From assembly GCA_013044415.1 (NCBI GenBank), contig JABEUO010000253.1, positions 1 through 7,363 of the forward strand: a stretch of 7,363 nucleotides of DNA, written 5' to 3'. This document shows, piece after piece, positions 1 to 5,293 of the stretch (the first letter of the stretch is position 1; each line of letters begins with the position of its first letter). The notes beneath the pieces were generated by a model, which was not told the DNA's origin, ran no database searches, and was given only the letters and a program-made list of their open reading frames with translations. A program made the position numbers and the translations under genes. This DNA is from Acidimicrobiaceae bacterium (lineage in GTDB: Bacteria; Actinomycetota; Acidimicrobiia; Acidimicrobiales; Acidimicrobiaceae).

Positions 1-74
1 CCCAACTCCCACGCTTCCTGGAGCCAGCTAACTACCTTTGGATCGGAATTAATCCTGCTCAGACTCGGCATCAT
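1..74 (-). CDS. rsmG: Probable start of rsmG (16S rRNA m7G methyltransferase), partial, cut by the window edge
   Basis: An open frame, offset by one from jag, begins at tandem ATG codons (74..72 and 71..69) inside the last codons of jag and runs without a stop to the window edge. It reads MMPSLSRINSDPKVVS and then WLQEAWELG. A further in-frame ATG lies at 92..90 behind a GAGG, so the exact start is uncertain. The ending resembles the N-terminal helix of actinobacterial RsmG, whose pattern is roughly EARELGFLGPG. RsmG normally follows jag in the rpmH-rnpA-yidD-yidC-jag-rsmG order. RsmG is a cytoplasmic SAM-dependent enzyme that methylates G527 of 16S rRNA. The 26-nt overlap with jag suggests translational coupling. 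Identity rests on synteny and about ten residues. The SAM-binding motifs lie outside the window. Confidence 0.5.
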   Translation of the reverse strand, partial: MMPSLSRINSDPKVVSWLQEAWEL

Positions 75-972
75 ACCTATAGAGAACCACATAGCGCCTC
101 GGGTCATACCCCTCAGACCTGGTACCGATGCCTTCTATGTTTGCCGCAGTATCGTGGACGATCTTCCTGTCGGCTGAGACCATCGGTTCTAGTGCCTTTT
201 CAACACCGGTCTCCAAAACCTCGGCCGCGACCGCTGTTACAAAGCGCTCTAGGGCTCGAACCCGCTTTGCACGATAGCCCGCAACGTCGACGGTAACACG
301 GCCCGAACCCTCTCCGGCTGCCCTCTGCACGATCGCCCTGGTAAGTTCTTGGACTGCCGAAACGACGTGCCCCTTCGAACCGATTAGGACACCAAGATCG
401 TCTCCGAGGATAGAAAGCTCCATCGACTCGTCGTCGACGTGGTCGACGTGCACGGTACCTGCGAGCCCCATCTCTCCTAATAGTCCAGCTAGAAAGTGCT
501 GTGCTGCACCGGCCAACTCAATCCGTGAGGGTCCCTCTTCGGTAGTGGACACTGTCTGTTCCTCCGTTCCCTTCTCAGCTATCGCTTTTACTGCCTTCTT
601 TGGTCTCTCTGACCTGCTCCGCTCACGTGCACCACCCCTAGCCGGTCTGGCTGAGGGCGAAGCATGCTTAGCTGAAACTTCTCCCGATCCACTCTCCTTA
701 GCCTCAACTAAATCTTTGTCGGGCTTTGGCGATCCGTCACTACTACCTTTGCTCCCCCGTCTCCGAGTATCCCTCCTGAGCTCCTTTGCCCTCGGAGTGG
801 TTGGCTTTACCCTTGCCCTAACCCTCGCCTGCTTCTTGGAAAGACCTAAAAAACCCGTCCGGGGCTCCTCGAGAATCTCAAACACCGCCTCGGAGAAGTC
901 GACACCTAATACGTCTAAGGCGGCTTCTTTTGCTTCTTCGACCGTTCTTCCGGTCATCTCAACCCATTCCAT
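49..972 (-). CDS. jag: Jag/KhpB-type RNA-binding protein (Jag_N, KH and R3H domains)
   Basis: This 307-residue protein has the three-part Jag (KhpB, SpoIIIJ-associated) layout. The Jag_N domain is at about 2-56 (EEAKEAALDVLGV, then GFLGLSKKQARV). A long charged, low-complexity linker rich in Ser, Lys, Glu and Arg spans about 57-150. A type II KH domain follows at about 151-232 with its GxxG loop as GSKG (198-201). The R3H domain is at about 233-300, with R269 and H273 forming the RxxxH motif, followed by SEGYDPRRYVVLYR. Family members bind RNA, often with KhpA, and affect cell-envelope growth and division; the gene nearly always follows yidC. The ATG at 972 is supported by an AGAGGA about 4 nt upstream; the internal ATG at codon 6 is less likely because Jag_N needs the first residues. 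The linker is long compared with Firmicutes homologues, but such linkers are common in actinobacteria. The 3' end overlaps the next gene. Confidence 0.93.
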   Translation of the reverse strand: MEWVEMTGRTVEEAKEAALDVLGVDFSEAVFEILEEPRTGFLGLSKKQARVRARVKPTTPRAKELRRDTRRRGSKGSSDGSPKPDKDLVEAKESGSGEVSAKHASPSARPARGGARERSRSERPKKAVKAIAEKGTEEQTVSTTEEGPSRIELAGAAQHFLAGLLGEMGLAGTVHVDHVDDESMELSILGDDLGVLIGSKGHVVSAVQELTRAIVQRAAGEGSGRVTVDVAGYRAKRVRALERFVTAVAAEVLETGVEKALEPMVSADRKIVHDTAANIEGIGTRSEGYDPRRYVVLYRYDAESEQD

Positions 973-1028
973 CTATTCCTCTAGTGCAATCGTGAATCAC
1001 AGTTATGTAATTGCATCAATGTCGTGCC

Positions 1029-2126
1029 TTAGGCACCTTTCTTCTTCTCTTCGGGGTCATTCCCCCCGGCGGGCCGATTCTTAGGAATTTCTGGCCCGGC
1101 CTTCCCGGTCGGAGACCCCTTTGTCTGTCTCCTATTCACGGGACCTTTGCGCACAACTGGTGCTGATGGCTGATCCTTTCGATCTCCGGCTCCGCCCGAC
1201 TGTTGCACTGGCTTTGGCTTACTCCTAGGAGCGGGCTTCGGCGCGGGCCTATTCTGCCCCTTCTCCTTGGGTATAAAGGTATCCTCTGCTGCGCTACTAT
1301 CGCCTTTAGCGGCCTTGTTCCGCTTTGCCTCCGCCTTTATCTCCTTTGCCTTGCTCGCATGCTCTTTGAGTGCCGGGTCGAAGCGATACATCGCCTCCTG
1401 CTGGAGGATTCTAAAGACGCTGGCGACTATGAAATAGACATTCACTCCGACGGGAATATTCAGATAGATAATCCCGAAAATCAGAGGTGAAAACTTATTG
1501 AGATAGTAGGCCTGCTTGTTCGCCTGCGCCGCCTGGGGATTCTTGTTAGTGATCTGGTTCATCTGGATGTACTGCAGGGCCACCGAGATAAGCACTATCA
1601 CATAGAAGGGAAGTGCATTGGCAAAACTTCCATGGGGATCGGTCACCTTCAATGCTAGGTTGATCCCAAAGGAGTACATCGCGCCACCGGCCTCTACCAG
1701 ACTCTTATAGAGGAGTGTCGAGTGACTGATGTACTTTGGAGACGACACATGGTGCACACCAACTGTGTTCGTCAGGCCCCTGATTACGTCGTACATCACA
1801 TAGAGTAGTGGGAGCTGCAACAGCATAGGCAAGCACCCGCCTGCCGGATTTACCTTGTGCTCTTTGAAGAGCGCTTGCTGCGCCTCAACAAGGGCTTGCT
1901 TGTCGTTTTTATACTTCTTCTGGAGCTCTTTAATCATCGGCTGGATCTTCTGCATCTCCAGCATCGATTTAGTGCTCATGTAGGTCAGCGGGGACACTAC
2001 CACCATCACCGTGACGGTTAGTAGGGCGATCGACCCCGCGTAGCTATGGACGACACCATAGAAGATGGCGATTAATCCAGCCATCAACTCAAAGATCGGC
2101 TTGAGTAGTGCGCCTAGGAAACTCAT
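1029..2126 (-). CDS. yidC: Membrane protein insertase YidC/Oxa1 family
   Basis: YidC inserts and folds inner-membrane proteins, alone or with SecYEG. The 365-residue product has the short Gram-positive-type form without the large periplasmic domain. Hydrophobic segments lie at about 11-26, 32-47, 97-115, 171-188 and 213-240. A cytoplasmic coiled-coil hairpin (about 52-92, rich in Gln, Lys and Glu) ends in the family motif KVNPAGGCLPMLLQLPLLY (91-109). The C-terminal third (about 250-365) is a Lys/Arg/Pro-rich tail expected to be cytoplasmic, and such tails are thought to bind ribosomes. The ATG overlaps the yidD stop as ATGA and has AAGGA 6 nt upstream inside yidD, so translation is probably coupled. 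At the position where the hydrophilic-groove arginine sits in well-studied YidC proteins I read Met41 (TVTVMVVVSPL). The family assignment is firm. Absence of an obvious lipoprotein cleavage signal is noted, as in many actinobacteria. Confidence 0.95.
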   Translation of the reverse strand: MSFLGALLKPIFELMAGLIAIFYGVVHSYAGSIALLTVTVMVVVSPLTYMSTKSMLEMQKIQPMIKELQKKYKNDKQALVEAQQALFKEHKVNPAGGCLPMLLQLPLLYVMYDVIRGLTNTVGVHHVSSPKYISHSTLLYKSLVEAGGAMYSFGINLALKVTDPHGSFANALPFYVIVLISVALQYIQMNQITNKNPQAAQANKQAYYLNKFSPLIFGIIYLNIPVGVNVYFIVASVFRILQQEAMYRFDPALKEHASKAKEIKAEAKRNKAAKGDSSAAEDTFIPKEKGQNRPAPKPAPRSKPKPVQQSGGAGDRKDQPSAPVVRKGPVNRRQTKGSPTGKAGPEIPKNRPAGGNDPEEKKKGA

Positions 2127-2545
2127 TTCATATCCTTCGAACTCGCAGATTTCGGCGAGACATCAGGGACCGGGTCGTAACCCGATCCTCCAAATGGGTT
2201 GCACCTGGCTACCCTTCTGATCGACAGCCAAGACCCTCTAAAAAAACCGTGTCGCTCTACGGCTTCGTATGCATATTCGGAACAGGAGGGGGAGTAGCGA
2301 CAAGGGGAAGGCCTCCCAGCCCGGAGAAATTGATAACCGCCAATCATCTTAAGGGTTGCTCTTGCGATAAATGCGGTTTTGTGCTGCTTTATTGAATTAG
2401 TAGACTCTATTGAGCCGACGGACTCTGTCGAAGCAAAGGACTCTGTCGAATTTGGCGATCCTTCTGACGCCTTCGCCTCTTTTCTTGGGGTCTCGTTAGA
2501 ACCGACACCCGCCGACCCATTGTTACTTGCCAACCGAGACCCCAA
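2123..2545 (-). CDS. yidD: YidD, membrane protein insertion efficiency factor, with a repetitive N-terminal extension
   Basis: The C-terminal half (about 64-128) is a complete YidD core: LKMIGGYQFLRAGRPSPCRY, then SPSCSEYAYEAV, with the three conserved cysteines at 82, 88 and 115 and CNPFGGSGYDPVPD at the end. YidD is a small amphipathic membrane-associated protein that assists YidC-dependent insertion. The family is usually about 70-90 residues. Here about 60 extra N-terminal residues are rich in Ser, Glu, Asn and Thr, including six-residue repeats of the type SxESxx (about 33-52). The start is uncertain. The TTG at 2545 directly abuts the AGAAGGA sequence, a second in-frame TTG at 2533 sits 12 nt from it, and the first in-frame ATG is Met67, which would trim the extension and just reach the core. 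The TTG start overlaps the end of rnpA by 23 nt. The stop overlaps the yidC ATG. Confidence 0.88.
   Translation of the reverse strand: MGSRLASNNGSAGVGSNETPRKEAKASEGSPNSTESFASTESVGSIESTNSIKQHKTAFIARATLKMIGGYQFLRAGRPSPCRYSPSCSEYAYEAVERHGFFRGSWLSIRRVARCNPFGGSGYDPVPDVSPKSASSKDMK
2403..2456. repeat. Three tandem 18-bp imperfect repeats inside yidD
   Basis: Three head-to-tail 18-bp units begin at 2403, 2421 and 2439, each opening with GACTCT on the plus strand. Units two and three share GACTCTGTCGAA exactly. A degraded fourth copy (CTTTATTGAA) precedes them at about 2385-2402. On the coding strand they give six-residue repeats (STESFA, STESVG, SIESTN) in the non-conserved N-terminal extension of YidD. 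This is an in-frame tandem duplication, probably by slippage, and likely length-variable among strains. Confidence 0.8.
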
Positions 2546-2855
2546 TCCTTCTAAGCACCGACTCCATATCGGACTTCAGCTCCCAGTAGTCCCTCTCTTT
2601 AGCCGAAGGCTTGACCGCTACTAGGTAACAGCCCGAGCTAAAGATCCCCTCGGATCCATAGGAGATCTCCCGCAGTCTCCTTCGAATTCGATTTCTGACC
2701 ACCGCATTGCCAACCCTCTTTGAAATGGCAAACCCGACGAGGGGCGCTCCGTTTGAGTCGCGCTCTAGAAAGTAGATCGAGAGGTTACGACCGCCAAAGC
2801 GGCGTCCAGCCCTCCTCAAATCCTCGAAATCGCTCCTCTTCGAAAGCCGTTCCAT
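2523..2855 (-). CDS. rnpA: Ribonuclease P protein component (C5 protein)
   Basis: RnpA binds the RNase P RNA and helps it cleave the 5' leader from precursor tRNAs. The 110-residue product is of normal length and opens with MERLSKRSDFEDLRRAGRR, matching the family start (RLxxxxDF followed by a basic segment). The diagnostic RNR helix is VGNAVVRNRIRRRLRE (48-63), and SKRVGNA before it is also characteristic. A central strand GCYLVAVKPSA (75-85) and a C-terminal helix complete the fold. The ATG at 2855 lies 12 nt after the rpmH stop without a recognisable ribosome-binding site, so translation is probably coupled to rpmH. This rpmH-rnpA pairing is nearly universal. The 3' end overlaps yidD if the TTG start of yidD is used. 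Confidence 0.96.
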   Translation of the reverse strand: MERLSKRSDFEDLRRAGRRFGGRNLSIYFLERDSNGAPLVGFAISKRVGNAVVRNRIRRRLREISYGSEGIFSSGCYLVAVKPSAKERDYWELKSDMESVLRRIGVSVGK

Positions 2856-2867
2856 CGAAGGCGTCTA

Positions 2868-3002
2868 TTAGACGGTCAGACGATGGCGACCCTTAAGCCT
2901 CCTGGCCTTAAGAACTGCCCTGCCTGCCTTACTAGCCATCCTCGACCTAAAGCCGTGCTTACGGGCCCTTCTTCTATTATTCGGTTGGAACGTCCTCTTC
3001 AC
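2868..3002 (-). CDS. rpmH: 50S ribosomal protein L34
   Basis: L34 is a small, very basic protein of the large ribosomal subunit. The GTG at 3002 gives exactly 44 residues beginning (M)KRTFQPNNRRRARKHGFRSR and ending LKGRHRLTV, which is the full family length and the standard N terminus. The GTG is preceded by AAGGAG (complement of 3008-3013) with a 5-nt spacing, a near-ideal ribosome-binding site. The same frame stays open upstream to about 3050 and would add 16 residues, but no L34 has such an extension, so I reject that start. It is the first gene of the leftward operon and faces away from dnaA. Confidence 0.97.
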   Translation of the reverse strand: MKRTFQPNNRRRARKHGFRSRMASKAGRAVLKARRLKGRHRLTV

Positions 3003-3124
3003 GACTTCTCCTTGTATGAATCCTCGTATGAAACACGGGCGCGGCCTCACGCCGCCAAACTGTAACAGTCTAACCGATATCAGGCGGCTAAAGGTCGTGG
3101 CCCCTACCGACTAGCCTTGGAGAC

Positions 3125-3187
3125 TAAGTGTCGACTTCAGAGACACTCTAAAGCTTTGATAATTACTTCAGTATTTTCTGACACTTA
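3125..3187. repeat. Inverted repeats built on TAAGTGTC
   Basis: TAAGTGTC at 3125-3132 is perfectly inverted as GACACTTA at 3180-3187. A third, partial inverted copy, GACACT, lies at 3142-3147 and forms a 6-bp dyad with the first copy around a 9-nt centre. The motif could be an operator or part of leader RNA structure for rpmH. No regulator can be named. Confidence 0.45.
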
Positions 3188-3224
3188 TCCTCAATCTCCT
3201 CGTTAATCTCTCGGTTAATTTTTT

Positions 3225-3252
3225 TCAATAGCGGCCGAACAATTGATGTCAA
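3225..3252 (-). promoter_or_regulatory. Candidate sigma-70-type promoter for the rpmH operon
   Basis: On the minus strand a perfect TTGACA (-35, 3252..3247) is followed after 16 nt by TATTGA (-10, 3230..3225), which matches the consensus at only three of six positions. It points towards rpmH and would give a leader of roughly 215 nt. The -35 match is good but the -10 is weak, and chance occurrence in AT-rich DNA is possible. Confidence 0.25.
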
Positions 3253-3379
3253 AGCCCTAAATAGCACGCTTACAAAGGGTTACATTTGTGTAATTGTAGT
3301 GAGAAGACTGAATAAATTTCTTGAATTGTCCTAAAGGGAGTAATATTACATACACCCAGGTCAAAGAGGTATTTTCCGC

Positions 3380-3402
3380 TTTGAAAAAGAATTTTGAAAA
3401 AG
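3380..3402 (+). repeat. Direct repeat TTTGAAAAAG, two copies 13 bp apart
   Basis: Identical 10-mers occupy 3380-3389 and 3393-3402, about 150 bp before dnaA. A preceding TCAAAG (3361-3366) pairs with CTTTGA (3379-3384) as a 6-bp dyad. Each copy contains TTGAAA, which could serve as a -35 element, but no good -10 follows at the right distance. The role is unknown: protein binding, promoter or origin-associated AT-rich DNA. Confidence 0.45.
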
Positions 3403-3519
3403 TTTCCCAAACCCGGCAATATTCCCTACCAATTTGCGCTACCTTTCATATCTGATCTTTTTCGAACACCACATCGGGGGAGTCGCTGGCGCAAACCCTT
3501 GGTCAACGCTGGCAGCATT

Positions 3520-3540
3520 TGTGGATAACTCTGTGGAAAA
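3520..3540 (+). promoter_or_regulatory. DnaA-box pair upstream of dnaA
   Basis: TGTGGATAA at 3520-3528 is a perfect DnaA box (reverse complement TTATCCACA). TGTGGAAAA at 3532-3540 differs at one position and lies exactly 12 bp further, in the same orientation. They sit 10-36 bp before the dnaA start codon candidates, a placement suited to autorepression of dnaA. They may also form the upstream half of a bipartite origin. Confidence 0.85.
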
Positions 3541-3555
3541 GATAACTCTTTGGGG

Positions 3556-5037
3556 ATGGATTGGATGCAAAACGTAACGGATCTGTGGATAACTTGTGCC
3601 GACGTGCTGAGATCTCATGTGGGGGACTCCACCTTCAGGACCACCTTCGCCGGGATCGAGCCGATCTCATTAGACGCAAACACTCTTACTTTGAATACTC
3701 CGAATGTGTTGATCAAAGAACGGGTCAACCAGAAGTACTTAGACCTCCTAGAAGAGGTGATCCAAGAGTTGACGGGTGAGGACCTAACGGTCTCTTTAAC
3801 GAGCACCCCAAAGAGCGAGAGTCAACTTGAAACGGAGCCTCCTTCGACTACCGAAAGGTCCCCTGCGACAACATCAGTGTCAGCATTGAACTATCCTGGT
3901 TCTTCCAGAAGCTCATCTCCAACACGAAAGGGGGCTAAGGCGGCATCTTACGACTCAATGTTCCCTGGTGATCAGGGTAGATCCTCATCATCTAAGGGAA
4001 TCTCCATCGGGGTAGATCCTAGATACAGCTTCGACTCCTTTGTCATCGGAGCATCAAATCGCTTCGCCCATGCAGCTGCCCTTAGCGTAGCCGAACAGCC
4101 AGCGCAGTCCTATAACCCCCTTTTCATTCACGGGGACGCCGGCCTCGGAAAGACACACCTTCTACACGCGATAGGGAACTACGTAGTTGAGAACTACCCC
4201 CACCTAGGCGTCCGGTACGTCTCTACCGAGACCTTCCTAAATGAATTCGTCGACGCAATACGGAAGAACTCGACGACTTCATTCAAACGTAAATACCGCG
4301 AGTGTGATGTACTTCTTGTCGACGACGTCCAATTCTTAGAGAGTCGAGAGTCACTACAGGAGGAGTTCTTCCACACTTTTAACTCCCTGTATGCGGCCAA
4401 GGGGCAGATCGTTATCACCTCCGACCGACCACCAAAGGCATTATCAACCCTCGAGGACAGGCTAAAGAGCAGATTTCTCTCTGGCCTCACCACCGACGTT
4501 CAGCCCCCGGAGATCGAAACCCGCCTGGCGATTCTACGAAAGAAGGCGGATGAAAACCACTATCACCTTCCAGACGACGTCGCCGAGTTCATCGCCTCCA
4601 ACGTTCGTGACAACATAAGAGAACTCGAGGGTGCGCTAATTAGGGTATCCGCCTATTCTTCTCTGAATAAGTCGCCAATAGACATCACACTGGCTAAGGA
4701 GATCCTCTCGGACATCGATGGGCGGGAGAGGGACTCGGTTATCACCCCGAAGATCATCCTGGAACAGACGTCAAAATACTTCAACTGTTCTGTCTTTGCC
4801 CTAATGGACTCTTCTCGGAAAAAGCCGATCGTAACAGCACGCCAGATAGCGATGTACGTATTTCGGGAGATGACCGACTTGAGCTTCCCAGCAATCGGTA
4901 AAGAGTTTGGTGGTAGGGATCATACGACGGTGATGCACGCTGTTGACAAAATTGAACGCCTAATGGGAGAACACCGTGAGATCTACCAACAAGTCACTGA
5001 ACTAGAACAGCTCATTAGGTCTGCTCAGGGGGCATAA
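3556..5037 (+). CDS. dnaA: Chromosomal replication initiator protein DnaA
   Basis: DnaA is the AAA+ ATPase that binds DnaA boxes and opens the origin. Residue numbers count from the earliest possible start, a TTG at 3550 (495 residues). I annotate the ATG at 3556 (493 residues); a third candidate is the ATG at 3565. No start has a clear ribosome-binding site. Domain I is about 5-80 (LWITCADVL, STFRTTFAGIEPI). Domain II is a Ser/Thr/Pro-rich linker, about 85-150. The AAA+ domain III spans about 155-390, with Walker A GDAGLGKT (195-202), Walker B LLVDDVQF (255-262), sensor I around TSDRPP (290-295), the arginine-finger segment LEDRLKSRF (301-309) and sensor II in NIRELEGAL (355-363). Domain IV, the DNA-binding helix-turn-helix, ends with the signature GGRDHTTVMHA (454-464). 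The gene stops with tandem TAA codons. DnaA boxes upstream and inside codons 12-15 suggest autoregulation. Confidence 0.97.
   Translation: MDWMQNVTDLWITCADVLRSHVGDSTFRTTFAGIEPISLDANTLTLNTPNVLIKERVNQKYLDLLEEVIQELTGEDLTVSLTSTPKSESQLETEPPSTTERSPATTSVSALNYPGSSRSSSPTRKGAKAASYDSMFPGDQGRSSSSKGISIGVDPRYSFDSFVIGASNRFAHAAALSVAEQPAQSYNPLFIHGDAGLGKTHLLHAIGNYVVENYPHLGVRYVSTETFLNEFVDAIRKNSTTSFKRKYRECDVLLVDDVQFLESRESLQEEFFHTFNSLYAAKGQIVITSDRPPKALSTLEDRLKSRFLSGLTTDVQPPEIETRLAILRKKADENHYHLPDDVAEFIASNVRDNIRELEGALIRVSAYSSLNKSPIDITLAKEILSDIDGRERDSVITPKIILEQTSKYFNCSVFALMDSSRKKPIVTARQIAMYVFREMTDLSFPAIGKEFGGRDHTTVMHAVDKIERLMGEHREIYQQVTELEQLIRSAQGA
3584..3592 (+). promoter_or_regulatory. Consensus DnaA box inside the start of dnaA
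   Basis: A perfect TGTGGATAA lies within the first codons of dnaA (encoding Leu-Trp-Ile-Thr), in the same orientation as the pair 44-64 bp upstream. LWI is also a conserved domain I feature, so the match is partly constrained by protein sequence. Binding here could add to autoregulation. Confidence 0.6.
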
Positions 5038-5040
5038 TAA

Positions 5041-5217
5041 ATGACTTTGAAATCTAAAAACCAACAAGTCGATTCTCTGCCTGCGGCTAGCCATGTGGAG
5101 AATACTGTGGAGAATACTGTGGACATCAAGGCACTAACTGTTGAAATGGTCGCAAAACTTAATAAGTTATACCCAGGCCATACACAGGCCAAAGAAGTGC
5201 AAGATAAGTCCCTGTGA
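5041..5217 (+). CDS. Possible 58-residue small protein encoded across the oriC DnaA boxes
   Basis: Directly after the tandem TAA stops of dnaA, in the same frame, an ATG opens a 58-codon frame ending in TGA. The product begins MTLKSKNQQVDSLPAASH, contains the repeat VENTVENTVD, and then a segment ALTVEMVAKLNKLYPGHT that looks like an amphipathic helix with a turn. AGGGGG lies 8 nt upstream of the ATG, inside the last codons of dnaA, and could act as a ribosome-binding site. I recognise no family. The 12-bp spacing of the DnaA boxes equals four codons and creates the VENT repeat. Alternatives are a chance open frame in non-coding origin DNA or a remnant of an extended dnaA 3' end. A frame of this length is not rare by chance, so confidence is low. 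Confidence 0.3.
   Translation: MTLKSKNQQVDSLPAASHVENTVENTVDIKALTVEMVAKLNKLYPGHTQAKEVQDKSL
5094..5126 (+). promoter_or_regulatory. Three tandem DnaA-box variants at 12-bp period
   Basis: TGTGGAGAA (5094-5102), TGTGGAGAA (5106-5114) and TGTGGACAT (5118-5126) are in the same orientation and exactly 12 bp apart. The first two copies of the 12-mer TGTGGAGAATAC are identical. The first two boxes differ from TGTGGATAA at one position, the third at two. This even spacing on one strand suits cooperative DnaA loading. Confidence 0.75.
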
Positions 5218-5233
5218 ACTAAAGTGGACAGAC

Positions 5234-5242
5234 TGTGGAGAA
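5234..5242 (+). promoter_or_regulatory. DnaA-box variant TGTGGAGAA
   Basis: A fourth plus-strand box, identical to the first two of the upstream array, lies 108 bp beyond the third. A weaker AGTGGACAG lies 11 bp before it (5223-5231). Its GGAG could also serve as a ribosome-binding site for a short frame starting at 5247. Confidence 0.6.
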
Positions 5243-5273
5243 CAAAATGAACTTGAGCTGGACTTGTGCTAGC

Positions 5274-5289
5274 TTTTCCACAATCCACA
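5274..5289 (-). promoter_or_regulatory. Overlapping reverse DnaA boxes next to the unwinding region
   Basis: TTTTCCACA (5274-5282, one mismatch) and CAATCCACA (5281-5289, two mismatches) lie 7 bp apart and point opposite to the other boxes. They border the AT-rich segment before dnaN and are the natural candidates for origin-melting boxes. Confidence 0.6.
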
Positions 5290-5293
5290 GGAC

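Larger units (their letters stand above)
3003..3549. other. Divergent rpmH/dnaA intergenic region
   Basis: About 547 nt separate the outward-facing rpmH and dnaA genes. The part from about 3140 to 3450 is visibly richer in A and T than the flanking genes. It contains the rpmH leader with a small GC hairpin (GCGGC/GCCGC at 3041-3055) and three copies of an AGTGTC-type motif (3125-3132, 3142-3147, 3180-3187). It also contains a TTACA/TGTAA dyad (3280-3293), the perfect 10-bp palindrome GTAATATTAC (3340-3349), a direct repeat near 3380-3402, and DnaA boxes near dnaA. I see no tRNA or other recognisable RNA gene. A short minus-strand frame (3163-3267) is discussed as a finding. No dnaA promoter can be assigned with confidence. 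Confidence 0.8.

Noticed and set aside
545..1084. Long plus-strand open frame of 179 codons over jag and yidC
   Set aside because: It is antisense to two well-conserved genes, spans their junction, is dominated by Ser/Leu low complexity and has no recognisable domain.
3003..3050. Upstream extension of rpmH (16 extra residues)
   Set aside because: L34 proteins start at MKRTFQP, and the GTG at 3002 has an ideal ribosome-binding site; the extension is only leader RNA in an open frame.
3041..3055. GC hairpin in the rpmH leader as an intrinsic terminator or riboswitch
   Set aside because: The stem is only 5 bp without a following T tract, and no riboswitch consensus is visible. At most it is a small leader hairpin.
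2883..3065. Plus-strand 60-codon frame over rpmH
   Set aside because: It is antisense to L34 and its leader, with no ribosome-binding site or domain.
3185..3193. TTATCCTCA as a DnaA box
   Set aside because: The mismatch is in the invariant CCACA core and the site is isolated from the other boxes.
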